Of a stretch of DNA of 36,786 nt, positions 7,274 through 15,525 are shown piece after piece. The stretch lies in NCBI RefSeq assembly GCF_000153185.1, contig NZ_CH724150.1:551223-588008 (forward strand). Direction: 5' to 3'. Below the pieces are notes generated by a model, which saw only the letters and a program-made list of their open reading frames with translations, was not told where the DNA came from and did not search any database. Each line of letters starts with the position of its first letter. Within the stretch, counting starts at the first letter, position 1. Origin of the DNA: Reinekea blandensis MED297 (GTDB lineage: Bacteria > Pseudomonadota > Gammaproteobacteria > Pseudomonadales > Natronospirillaceae). The position numbers and the translations under genes are program-made.

Positions 7274-9843
7274 TCTGGTTCGCTGATTTGAGTTTTCAGA
7301 AGGGAGGCGAATTCTACATTTTTAAGCGGGGGAGAGTACAGATAACCCTGAAAAACCTGGCAACCCAGCTCGCGCAGCAGGGTGAGCTGATCTTCGGTTT
7401 CTACCCCTTCTGCGACGGTGTTCAGCTTGAGTTGGTCAGCCATGGCAATGATGGTGCGGACGATGGCGGTATCGTTGGCATCATGTTCGATGTCGCGGAC
7501 AAAGGACTGGTCGACCTTGAGCACATCCAATGGCAATCGTTTGAGATAGTTCAGATTGGAGTAGCCGGTACCGAAGTCATCAATTGAAAAGTGAATGCCC
7601 ATTTCGCGCAGCTCTTTCATGGCCGCCACTGTGTGATCGATGTTATCAATGATCATGCCTTCGGTGATTTCCAGATCAATCAGGTAAGCTGGAAGATCAT
7701 GTTCGTCCAGTACGGTACGTACTGTGCTGACGAAGTCGGCTTGCCGGAACTGCTGTGGGCTGACATTCAGGCTCAGGCGAAAATCCTCCCGGATCAACCC
7801 TTCTTTGCGCCAGTCTGCCAGCTGAGCGGCGGCCAGCTCGATGACCTTCTGCCCGACCAGCGGCATCATTTCACCGTCTTCAAGTAGCGGGATGAATTCG
7901 CCGGGTGAGACCATGCCACGAGAGGGGTGGGTCCAGCGCAGCAACGCTTCGGCGCCCAGTATTTTTCGGTCCCGGGCATCAACCTGTGGCTGAAAGACCA
8001 GATGAAACTCATCTCGGCGCAGCGCGTTGCGGGAGTCTTCTTTGAGTTCCAGTAACCGCTCGCTGGCTTCGGCCATTTCTTCTTGGAAGAGGATGATCCG
8101 GTTTTTCCCGGTTTCCTTCGCCCGATACATGGCCATGTCAGCATGGCTGAGCAGTTCAGAGGCGGTAAGGCTGTGATCATGGAAAAAGGCTAACCCCAAG
8201 CTGGCACTGACGATCAGTTGGTCACCCTGAGTCTGAAATGGCCGTTTCATGGCGTCCATCAGTTTAACGGATCGATCGTGTGCGATGTCGTACGCTTCCT
8301 GTTCTGTTCTTCCCAGATCTGTCATGCAGATGACAAACTCATCCCCGCCCAGTCGGGCAACCGTGTCCACTTCCCGGAAGGCATGTTTCAGGCGCTCTGC
8401 TACATCGGCCAGGACGGCATCGCCGGCGAGATGGCCTTTGGTGTCGTTAATGGTTTTAAAATTGTCCAGGTCCACAAAAATCAGTGCACCATACTGTTTG
8501 CTGCGCTGGGTTCGCAGCAGTGCCTGGTCCAGCCGATCCAAAAACAGGTGTCGGTTTGGCAAATCAGTCAGGGCATCATGGTAGGCAAGGTGTTGGATGT
8601 GTTCCTGATGCAGTTTGCGTTCAGTAATGTCGACCCCCACGCTGAGAATCGCTGGCTGGCCCTTGTACTGGATGCTGAGTTTGCGCATTTCCAGTGACAG
8701 ATGATGACCATCTGGCAGACGCCAGGATATTTCCGGCAGTAGAACGGCCTGGTTGGATTCCACCGCTTCCTGATCGGCTTCTTCCAGTAATTGTCGCGTT
8801 GCTGGCGATAGGGAGTCGAAAATGACGTTGTAGTGTTCCGGCTTTAAGTAGTCATCGGGGCTCAGACGATAGCTTTTCAAAAACGCCTGATTCGCCAGCA
8901 GCGGAACACCGTCCAGCGTTTTTACGTTAATCAGGTGTGGCAGGCTTTCAACCAGCGTGTTCAGGTTCTGGTAAGACTGTTCGGCCTCCTCAAGCGCCAG
9001 TTCGTTTTCTTTAATCAGAGTATCGAGCTGTTGCAATTGATGATTAATGGTGTCGGTCAGTGAGCCAATCTCATCGTCCCGATGGGCATAGATCAGCTGG
9101 AGACGCTGACCTTCCGTGGGTGATGTCTCAATAGCTTCCAGCTGTTGGGTTAGATTCGCCACCGGTTGAGTGACGACCCGATTAAACAGGTACACCAGGA
9201 CGGAGGTTAGCAGGCTCACCTCAATGACGTTCAGTATGAGTCGCATCCAGGTTGACTGCATCAGATCTTCAAATGGCAGGTGGTAGTTATAACGGATGGC
9301 TAACTGGCCGGTCAGGTCCGGAGTTTTGTCGGACAGCGGCAAAGGTATGTTGATGGTACGGATCGGATCGCCGAGCAATGGCTGCAGGTAAGTATGTCCC
9401 CGCTCGGTCATCTGGCTTCGCTGACCGTTTGCAATGACGGTACCGTGTTCATCAAGCAGTTGAACCTGCTGCACATAGCTATTTAACAGCAGGCTTTCGA
9501 CCAGTTGATCGGCAAGGCCATAATCGTAAGTGAAGACAGCATTGGCGGCTGGCAACCGAGTGGAAGTGATCATGCGTTCTAGGTCAAGCGCAACCGTGTC
9601 TTTATGTTGCTGGATTTCCAGCGTTAACTGAACACCAGTGACCAACACGCTCAGCAACAGCGCGGTTAGCAGGCCGGCCGTGGCAAGTCGGACCGACAAC
9701 CGGCTGGATGTCAGTTTTTTTAGGGAGCGGGTGGCTTTCATTCGGCGCTCTGATTCGGGTTCCGGAAATTGGGACTGCTTTTTCACCAACGCACTACCGG
9801 GAGCTGCCGGGGTCTGCATGGTCAGTTCGTTGTCTCGGAGCAT
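7270..9843 (-). CDS. Membrane PAS-GGDEF-EAL cyclic-di-GMP protein
   Basis: This is an 857-residue bifunctional-looking c-di-GMP enzyme. Order: cytoplasmic N-terminus; TM1 about 52-74; periplasmic sensor of about 125 residues; TM2 about 202-222; HAMP-like linker 222-280; coiled coil; PAS about 290-410 ending VDITERK; GGDEF domain about 415-585; EAL domain about 600-850. The diguanylate cyclase site GGDEF (499-503) is intact, with the inhibitory RxxD site (REVD 490-493) five residues before it. The phosphodiesterase site is also intact: EAL at 632-634 inside GAEALLRW, IDDFGTGYS and EGVET. Net activity cannot be told from sequence. Start is uncertain: ATGs at codons 9 and 35 are alternatives and none has a good ribosome site. 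It is upstream of queE with a 4-bp overlap. Confidence 0.93.
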   Translation of the reverse strand: MLRDNELTMQTPAAPGSALVKKQSQFPEPESERRMKATRSLKKLTSSRLSVRLATAGLLTALLLSVLVTGVQLTLEIQQHKDTVALDLERMITSTRLPAANAVFTYDYGLADQLVESLLLNSYVQQVQLLDEHGTVIANGQRSQMTERGHTYLQPLLGDPIRTINIPLPLSDKTPDLTGQLAIRYNYHLPFEDLMQSTWMRLILNVIEVSLLTSVLVYLFNRVVTQPVANLTQQLEAIETSPTEGQRLQLIYAHRDDEIGSLTDTINHQLQQLDTLIKENELALEEAEQSYQNLNTLVESLPHLINVKTLDGVPLLANQAFLKSYRLSPDDYLKPEHYNVIFDSLSPATRQLLEEADQEAVESNQAVLLPEISWRLPDGHHLSLEMRKLSIQYKGQPAILSVGVDITERKLHQEHIQHLAYHDALTDLPNRHLFLDRLDQALLRTQRSKQYGALIFVDLDNFKTINDTKGHLAGDAVLADVAERLKHAFREVDTVARLGGDEFVICMTDLGRTEQEAYDIAHDRSVKLMDAMKRPFQTQGDQLIVSASLGLAFFHDHSLTASELLSHADMAMYRAKETGKNRIILFQEEMAEASERLLELKEDSRNALRRDEFHLVFQPQVDARDRKILGAEALLRWTHPSRGMVSPGEFIPLLEDGEMMPLVGQKVIELAAAQLADWRKEGLIREDFRLSLNVSPQQFRQADFVSTVRTVLDEHDLPAYLIDLEITEGMIIDNIDHTVAAMKELREMGIHFSIDDFGTGYSNLNYLKRLPLDVLKVDQSFVRDIEHDANDTAIVRTIIAMADQLKLNTVAEGVETEDQLTLLRELGCQVFQGYLYSPPLKNVEFASLLKTQISEPE

Positions 9844-10004
9844 CAGCGTCTGCAGACAGCCACTGACAATCCCCGTTATTTAAGCAGTGTTTGCCTTTTA
9901 TTTCCAATGCCGACGGCTATTCATGACGGCAAACTGACGTTAGTCGCAGCATTAGAGCAAGTCGATGGGTCTGAAGGGGTTGGGCGGTTTGCCCATTGCG
10001 TCGC

Positions 10005-10742
10005 TTATTGAGCCTTCGCCGGGGACGTTAGTGTGGTCGCTCCGGAAATCATGTTTTCCGGGTACTGATAGGTGATCACGGCGTTGTACAACTTGCCGTC
10101 GCCATCCGGAACGTTGGTTAAGCCTTCATAGCTGACCAATTGCAGGGTTGGAATGTCATACGTTAAAACAATGGGGTTAACGAGTCGGGACAGTAAAAAG
10201 TTTTGTAACCTCAGCTCCAGGGTCAGCCGGTTTTGGGATTGGTCTACCGGAACGATCGTCAGGGGAATAAAGGTAGCGCGTCCGGCGGACAAAAATTGGA
10301 AATCGACGTCGGACCCTGAAACCAAGGTGTCGAAATGCTGCTGAATGAAGTAATGGAAGCCGCCATCGATCGCAAAAGATGCTTCTGGTAACGCCAGCTG
10401 AGTCTGTTGTTGTCGATCAATGACGATCTGATCGCTGATGATCCGGACTTTTTCTGTGTAAGGGCGCTGACGAAAGTCGACCACATAATCTGGCTGGCTC
10501 AGCCGATTGTACGTCAGTGTCTTCTCACCCAGCAGTTCACGGTCGGCACTTACATATTCGACGATTTCGGATAGGGGTTGGCCGTCATCGTCGAGCGTCA
10601 GACGATGAACTTCCTGATAAAGCGCCTGGCCGGTTTCAGGGTCAGAGGCCTGTCCGTAAAAGGTCAGAGTATCGGCAATGACGACCCCGCCGGTGGTCAT
10701 TGCAATCAGAAATACCACGATCTTTTGCCATCGCGCGTTCAT
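10005..10742 (-). CDS. Exported protein of unknown function, last gene of the light/lipid operon
   Basis: This 245-residue protein has a signal peptide (residues 1-23, WQKIVVFLIAMTTGGVVIADT). The mature part is rich in beta strands, has no cysteine, no transmembrane segment and no recognised catalytic motif. Its content (GQALYQEVHRLTLDDDGQPLSEIVEYVSAD; NPIVLTYDIPTLQLVSYEGLTNV) suggests a periplasmic beta-barrel or lipocalin-like fold, but this is only an impression. It starts 9 bp after the stop of the CFA-synthase-like gene on the same strand, so it is very probably co-transcribed and may bind, carry or process the modified lipids. No terminator is evident in the 161 bp between it and the GGDEF-EAL gene. 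Confidence 0.75.
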   Translation of the reverse strand: MNARWQKIVVFLIAMTTGGVVIADTLTFYGQASDPETGQALYQEVHRLTLDDDGQPLSEIVEYVSADRELLGEKTLTYNRLSQPDYVVDFRQRPYTEKVRIISDQIVIDRQQQTQLALPEASFAIDGGFHYFIQQHFDTLVSGSDVDFQFLSAGRATFIPLTIVPVDQSQNRLTLELRLQNFLLSRLVNPIVLTYDIPTLQLVSYEGLTNVPDGDGKLYNAVITYQYPENMISGATTLTSPAKAQ

Positions 10743-10751
10743 GTCAGTAAC

Positions 10752-11984
10752 TCAGTAATTAAACGATTTTTTGGCACCGGACTTACTGAAGACAACCTGA
10801 GATGTGCCAATGGCTCGCTCACGAAAGCCACCCTCACAGTAAGACAGGTAATAGCGCCACAGCCGGAAGAACTGTCGGTTATATCGCTCATGCGGAAGAG
10901 TCGGATAAGCGGCGATAAAACGTTCGTGCCAGTCTTTCAGAGTACGGGCGTAATGCTGCGTTATGTCTTCAAAATGATTGACCGTCATCTGAGTTTGATC
11001 GGCAATCTGTCGGGTGATCAGACTGATGCTGGGCAAGTGACCACCGGGAAAGATGTATTTGCGAATGAAATCGACCGATTTACGGTACTGATGATAGCGT
11101 TGATCTGGCATGGTGATGCACTGCAGTAGCGCAATACCGTCATCGCTCAGTAACTCGTTGATTTTACGAAAATACCCGGGCAGGTAGCGATGGCCAACAG
11201 CTTCGATCATTTCAATGGAGACCAACCGATCAAATTGACCGGTCAGTAAGCGATAATCGGTTTTTAACAGGGTGATCCTGTCGTCAAGGTTTTCGTCGCG
11301 TATGCGTTGCTGCGCATAGCGATACTGTTCTTCTGAAATGGTTGTTGTGGTTACCTTACAGCCGAAATGCTTTGCAGCATATATGGCCAGCGAGCCCCAG
11401 CCAGTGCCGATTTCAAGCAGGTGATTGTCAGGCCCCAGATGCAGTTTTTCACCGATCCGCTGCAGACGAAACTGCTGGGCCTCTTCCAGCGTACTGTCGT
11501 TAGAAGGGTAGATGGCTGACGAATACATCATGCTCTCATCGAGGAACCCTTCGAATAGATCATTACCGAGATCGTAATGTGCCTGAATGTTTCGCCGAGA
11601 GCCTTTGATGGTATTCCGGTTCAGCCAATGGGCCACAGACATTCCGGTTTTACGCAGCCACTGTAAAGGCGCGCTTTGAGATTCGCCCAGGTTGGCCGCG
11701 AATACCTGAACGACCTTGGTTAAATCGGGAGAGTCCCAGTCGCCTTCAATAAAACTTTCCGCAGCGGCCATGTCACCGCCCGTCAGCATCTCTCGGAATA
11801 CCCGACCATTGTGGACGGTGACTTCAGCGTGAGGACCTTGACCTTCGGGCTCGCCAAAGGTTTGTGAGGTTTCCTGAAAATTAACTTTGAGGCTGCCATG
11901 GCGAAGATGTTTCAGCAGGCTTGAAGCAGCTTTCCAGCTCAGGGTGTACTGTTCCTGGCGGCTGGTGGTGTTGGCAGTCGTCAT
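10752..11984 (-). CDS. Cyclopropane-fatty-acid-synthase-like lipid methyltransferase
   Basis: This 410-residue SAM-dependent enzyme of the CFA synthase family acts on double bonds of phospholipid acyl chains. Seen: N-terminal lipid-binding region; HYDLGNDLFEGFLDESMMYSSAIYP; SAM site LEIGTGWGSLAIYAA; VSIEMIEAVGH; KYIFPGGHLPS; YLSYCEGGFRERAIGTSQVVFSK. Two residues that bind the catalytic bicarbonate in E. coli Cfa differ: the Cys of YSCAY is Ser (YSSAIY), and the His of LLHTI is Gln (LLQCI). The Glu (EMIEAVG) is kept. Such variants sit beside FAD-oxidoreductase and DUF1365 genes in ChrR-type singlet-oxygen clusters. Relatives there include UfaM of furan fatty acid synthesis, which makes methylated and not cyclopropane chains. 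The start is ATG 11984, overlapping the DUF1365 stop by 4 bp; an upstream ATG at 12095 would lie deep inside DUF1365. Confidence 0.88.
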   Translation of the reverse strand: MTTANTTSRQEQYTLSWKAASSLLKHLRHGSLKVNFQETSQTFGEPEGQGPHAEVTVHNGRVFREMLTGGDMAAAESFIEGDWDSPDLTKVVQVFAANLGESQSAPLQWLRKTGMSVAHWLNRNTIKGSRRNIQAHYDLGNDLFEGFLDESMMYSSAIYPSNDSTLEEAQQFRLQRIGEKLHLGPDNHLLEIGTGWGSLAIYAAKHFGCKVTTTTISEEQYRYAQQRIRDENLDDRITLLKTDYRLLTGQFDRLVSIEMIEAVGHRYLPGYFRKINELLSDDGIALLQCITMPDQRYHQYRKSVDFIRKYIFPGGHLPSISLITRQIADQTQMTVNHFEDITQHYARTLKDWHERFIAAYPTLPHERYNRQFFRLWRYYLSYCEGGFRERAIGTSQVVFSKSGAKKSFNY

Positions 11985-12811
11985 GATGTCTTTTCCTTTT
12001 TCTTTTTGTTGGGGTGCGAATAGAACGGCACCCCTTTCAGCCATAACTTGAGGGCATTCCAATAAATACCGCTTGCAACAGTTACGGTCATCCACGGAAA
12101 GCGGATGAGTGTGCTGCGTACCGATGACGGTGTGATTGGCTTTGGTTTGAGCATCAAAGTGGCGTCAAACACCTTCTTGCCATGCTGCCAGTTCTCCAGG
12201 TGGATAAGGTTGTCTGGCTGCTCGGGAGTTTTAAATCGCCAGTCGTATTGCATGTTCATCGGATGGAACGGCGAGATGTGGAAATGCTTGTCGAGTTGAA
12301 ACCGAAAGCGTCCGCGACCCATTCGAAACGGGTTAATTCCGCCTTCGGCGGTGCCGGTGTTCAGAACGTATTGAAAGCGCTCGCTCCAGGGAGTGTTGGT
12401 AATTTCCGGCATGATCGCGATCAGTTCATCATTATGGTTAAAGGCATAATAAAAAGTGACAGGATTCATGATGTAGCCGAGCGTGCGCAGGTTTGTCAGC
12501 ATGCAGACGCGCGAAATTTCTGCGGGTGTGAGTTTGGTTTGTGCGCATATGCGATCGATGACCGCCTCTTTTAAGGGCCGGTCAGGTGGGCCGAAATAAT
12601 CGGCTCGTTTAAAGGTGCACCAGCCGCGTTTTTCTTGCGTTAATAAACGAGACCGGATACTGATTTCGGCCAACTCATCGAGGTCGAGATACCACATGAA
12701 CAGCGGGTACTTCAGTACATGCGGTTTAGGGCTGTAGCGTCGATGCCGAACCCAGCCGACCATCAGGCGGCTGTGTTCTTTGGGGGCCGGTATCTCATAG
12801 TTCTCAGGCAT
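11981..12811 (-). CDS. DUF1365 family protein
   Basis: This 276-residue DUF1365 protein shows the family signatures: WVRHRRYSPKPHVLKYPLFMWYLDLDEL at the N-terminus, NLRTLGYIMNPVTFYYAF near the middle, and FHISPFHPMNMQYDWRF. The C-terminus ends in a lysine run (NKKKKEKTS). The biochemical role is not established. The family almost always sits between an FAD oxidoreductase and a CFA-synthase-like gene, and is inferred to act in acyl-chain modification. Here it overlaps the FAD gene by 8 bp and the Cfa-like gene by 4 bp, so the three products are made in a coupled way. Confidence 0.9.
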   Translation of the reverse strand: MPENYEIPAPKEHSRLMVGWVRHRRYSPKPHVLKYPLFMWYLDLDELAEISIRSRLLTQEKRGWCTFKRADYFGPPDRPLKEAVIDRICAQTKLTPAEISRVCMLTNLRTLGYIMNPVTFYYAFNHNDELIAIMPEITNTPWSERFQYVLNTGTAEGGINPFRMGRGRFRFQLDKHFHISPFHPMNMQYDWRFKTPEQPDNLIHLENWQHGKKVFDATLMLKPKPITPSSVRSTLIRFPWMTVTVASGIYWNALKLWLKGVPFYSHPNKKKKEKTS

Positions 12812-14105
12812 GGGCTGACTCAGATTCCTTTAGAGGTTTAACCGATGCGGTTTTTTGCACATCGTCGACGACACGTAATGCTGAGTTGACGCCGTCTTCA
12901 TGGAAGCCATTAAACCAGTAAGCGCCACAGAAATGTGTCCGGTTTTTGTTTCCAATGCGATGATATTGCTGCTGCGCGGCCACGCTGCCCTGACTGAAGA
13001 TTGGATGGCCATAGTTGAACCGCGCGATAATTTTGTCTTTATCGATTTTTTCAGTTCGGTTCAGCGTAACGCAAAAAGTTACGGGTGCATCGTCAAAGCG
13101 CTGCAGGATGTTCATGTTGTAAGTCAGGCTGGCCGGTGCGTTTTTGTCATCGGACAGGTGATAGTTCCAGGCCGCCCAGGCTTTGCGACGTTTTGGTAAC
13201 AGGCGTTCGTCGGTGTGTAAAACCACTTCGTTTTTAGAGTAGGGCAGAGCCCCGAGGATGGCGTGTTCGTCTTCAGTTGGGCTGTCGAGCAAGGCTAAAG
13301 CCTGATCGCTGTGACAAGCGAAAATCACTTCGTCGAACGTTTCTTCGGGTTTGTCCTCGAACTGCACAATCACATGTTCGGGATTACGCACGACGCTGCT
13401 GATCCGGGTGTTGGTATGGACTCGATCCCGAAACGGCGCTATCAGTGGGTCGACATAGGCGCGAGAGCCCTGGTCCAGTACATACCATTGCGGACGGTCT
13501 TTAACTGAAAGCAAACCATGGTTTTTAAAGAACCGAACGAAGAACAGAGCCGGAAAGTCCAGCATGTCAGCTTCACCACTGGACCAGATGGCCGCGCCCA
13601 TGGGAACAATGTATTTGTTGATAAACATGGAACCCATGTTGAGCTGTTTAAAATAATCTCTTAACGTCAGCGAGTCGTCTAACTTGCCTTGCTCCAGATC
13701 TTCAAGACTTTGTTTATTGAACTTCAGAATATCCCGGATCATGCCGTAAAAACGCGGAGAAAGGAGGTTGCTTCGCTGGGCAAAAAGGGTATCGAGATTG
13801 TGACCGTTGTACTCAAGGCCGGTTTGCTCATCGGTGACTGAAAAGCTCATTTCAGTCGGTATGCGCTTAAGGTTCAGCGGCTCGATGAGTTTATTGAAGT
13901 TGTGATAGACCCAGTCGTTGTAGACAATAAAGCCGGTGTTGACGGGGAAAGTTTTTCCGTCAATGACGACGTCATGAGTATGAGTGTGACCGCCAATGTA
14001 ATCATTGCTTTCATAGAGCTCTATGTCGAAATCTTTATGGAGATAACGGGCGGCGGTCAACCCGGAGATGCCGCCACCGATAATGGCGATACGTTTTTTG
14101 GTCAT
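12804..14105 (-). CDS. FAD-dependent amine-oxidase-like oxidoreductase
   Basis: This 433-residue protein belongs to the NAD(P)/FAD-binding, amine-oxidase-like group (COG2907 type). The Rossmann dinucleotide motif GGGISGLTAARYL is near residue 9-21, followed by ESNDYIGGHTHT and the family-typical FPVNTGFIVYNDWVYHNF. The C-terminal FAD motif lies in CGAYWFNGFHEDGVNSALRVVDD. The substrate is not known. Given its partners, it probably oxidises or desaturates membrane acyl chains modified by the Cfa-like enzyme. The start is ATG 14105, preceded by AAGGA 10 nt upstream, which decides against the in-frame ATG at 14141 that would overlap phr. The gene is 22 bp downstream of phr. Confidence 0.88.
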   Translation of the reverse strand: MTKKRIAIIGGGISGLTAARYLHKDFDIELYESNDYIGGHTHTHDVVIDGKTFPVNTGFIVYNDWVYHNFNKLIEPLNLKRIPTEMSFSVTDEQTGLEYNGHNLDTLFAQRSNLLSPRFYGMIRDILKFNKQSLEDLEQGKLDDSLTLRDYFKQLNMGSMFINKYIVPMGAAIWSSGEADMLDFPALFFVRFFKNHGLLSVKDRPQWYVLDQGSRAYVDPLIAPFRDRVHTNTRISSVVRNPEHVIVQFEDKPEETFDEVIFACHSDQALALLDSPTEDEHAILGALPYSKNEVVLHTDERLLPKRRKAWAAWNYHLSDDKNAPASLTYNMNILQRFDDAPVTFCVTLNRTEKIDKDKIIARFNYGHPIFSQGSVAAQQQYHRIGNKNRTHFCGAYWFNGFHEDGVNSALRVVDDVQKTASVKPLKESESAHA

Positions 14106-14127
14106 GTCGTCAGTGTCCTTGTCTGCG

Positions 14128-15525
14128 CTAGGTTGCCGCATGACTGCCCAGCGCTTTAAATTTATCTAGCGTGTCCTGCCGAGCCTTAGAATAGTCTGTC
14201 AGCGGTTTTGGATAAGAGCTGACTGATAAAGCACGTTTGTGATCGTGTAGCAAGGCAGGCTTTACATCATTCAGTTCTGTTACAAAAGTAAGGATAAACT
14301 GGCCATTCGGATCAAAGCGCTTGCTTTGCTGATACGGATTGAAAATCCGGAAGTAAGGCACTGCATCAACCCCGGTCGACGCGACCCACTGCCATCCGCC
14401 ATTGTTAGCGGCAAAGTCAAAATCAGCGAGATGTTCTGCAAACCAGGCTTCACCTTGTCGCCAGTCCTGTTGCAGAATCTTGACCAGATACATGCCGGTT
14501 ACCATGCGCAACCGGTTGTGCATCCAGCCTGTTTCACGCAGTTGGCGCATGGCGGCATCAACAATCGGGACGCCCGTTTTTCCTTCCCGCCAACGTTCCA
14601 GCCAGGTTTCGTTTTTCTGCCACGGAAATGCGTCCCACTTTTCATTGTACGGTTCACCGAGACAAAGGCGGGGCGTATGGAAGAGCAGGTACTTATAAAA
14701 GTCGCGCCAGATGATTTCTGAAAAAAATGTGTCCGACGCCAGTGAAATATGGTGGCGATGCAGAGTATGAGCAACCTGACGAGAACTGGTGCAGCCAAGC
14801 GCCAATGCCGCAGACAGTTGGGAGGTGCCATTGTCGGCTGGAAAGTCACGACGGTCAGCATAGTCCCGGACTTCTTCGCAAAATGCGTCTAATCGGGTTA
14901 GTGCCTGATCTTCGGTCACGGGTAGCTGCAAAGGATTCTGCCAGTTCGGAAGGTCTTTCATTGCCAGTGGAGAGACCTTCAGGGCCGGACCCGCCTTGCG
15001 AGGTGGGAACGTTGCCAGGTGGTCGATCGAGAACTGACGTAACAGCGATTTTTTGTAAGCCGTAAATACCTTATAAACCTGACCTTGCTGAGTCAGGTGG
15101 TGTGCCGGGTCGATAAAGTACAGGTCATGATAGCGATGCAGTTCAACGCTCTTTGAAAGTTGCTGTGCAACACGGTCATCGCGGCGCAATTCATTCCATC
15201 CGGGTTCGGTGTGATAATGGATGGCTGTTATCTGATGAGATTGGCAGTAGTTCACCATCTGCTCGGCGCATTCAGTCCACCACGATACGGATAACACATC
15301 GAGTGGTATACCCAGCTTTGCAAGTTTTTGATGCAGTGCCTGCAAAGCGCTGAAGGTGGCCGCAATCTTTGCATCGCCAGCCCCATGAGATCGCCACTGT
15401 GCATCACTCCAAAAGAAAAGGGCCCGGACAGGCGTCTGTTGTTGCTTGGCACGGTTCAGTGCCTGGAACAGAGCCTCATGATCCGAAACCCGAAGGTCAT
15501 TGCGAAACCAAACCAGCTGGGTCAT
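14128..15525 (-). CDS. phrB: Deoxyribodipyrimidine photolyase (class I CPD)
   Basis: This 465-residue photolyase uses blue or near-UV light to split cyclobutane pyrimidine dimers in DNA. The N-terminal antenna domain begins LVWFRNDLRVSDHEAL. The FAD domain has NGTSQLSAALALGCTSSRQV, SEIIWRDFYKYLL, the highly conserved TGVPIVDAAMRQLRETGWMHNRLRM, and FDFAANNGGWQWVASTGVDAVPYFRIFNP. These contain the electron-transfer tryptophans and dimer-contact residues of class I enzymes. It is the second gene of the operon and overlaps the DUF523-DUF1722 stop by 4 bp (ATGA at 15525-15522). E. coli also carries a DUF1722 gene (ybgA) next to phrB, so the pairing is conserved. Confidence 0.96.
   Translation of the reverse strand: MTQLVWFRNDLRVSDHEALFQALNRAKQQQTPVRALFFWSDAQWRSHGAGDAKIAATFSALQALHQKLAKLGIPLDVLSVSWWTECAEQMVNYCQSHQITAIHYHTEPGWNELRRDDRVAQQLSKSVELHRYHDLYFIDPAHHLTQQGQVYKVFTAYKKSLLRQFSIDHLATFPPRKAGPALKVSPLAMKDLPNWQNPLQLPVTEDQALTRLDAFCEEVRDYADRRDFPADNGTSQLSAALALGCTSSRQVAHTLHRHHISLASDTFFSEIIWRDFYKYLLFHTPRLCLGEPYNEKWDAFPWQKNETWLERWREGKTGVPIVDAAMRQLRETGWMHNRLRMVTGMYLVKILQQDWRQGEAWFAEHLADFDFAANNGGWQWVASTGVDAVPYFRIFNPYQQSKRFDPNGQFILTFVTELNDVKPALLHDHKRALSVSSYPKPLTDYSKARQDTLDKFKALGSHAAT

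Noticed and set aside
12095-12095. Upstream ATG at 12095 as start of the Cfa-like gene
   Set aside because: It would place 37 codons inside the DUF1365 gene; ATG 11984 gives the common 4-bp overlap and the expected family N-terminus.
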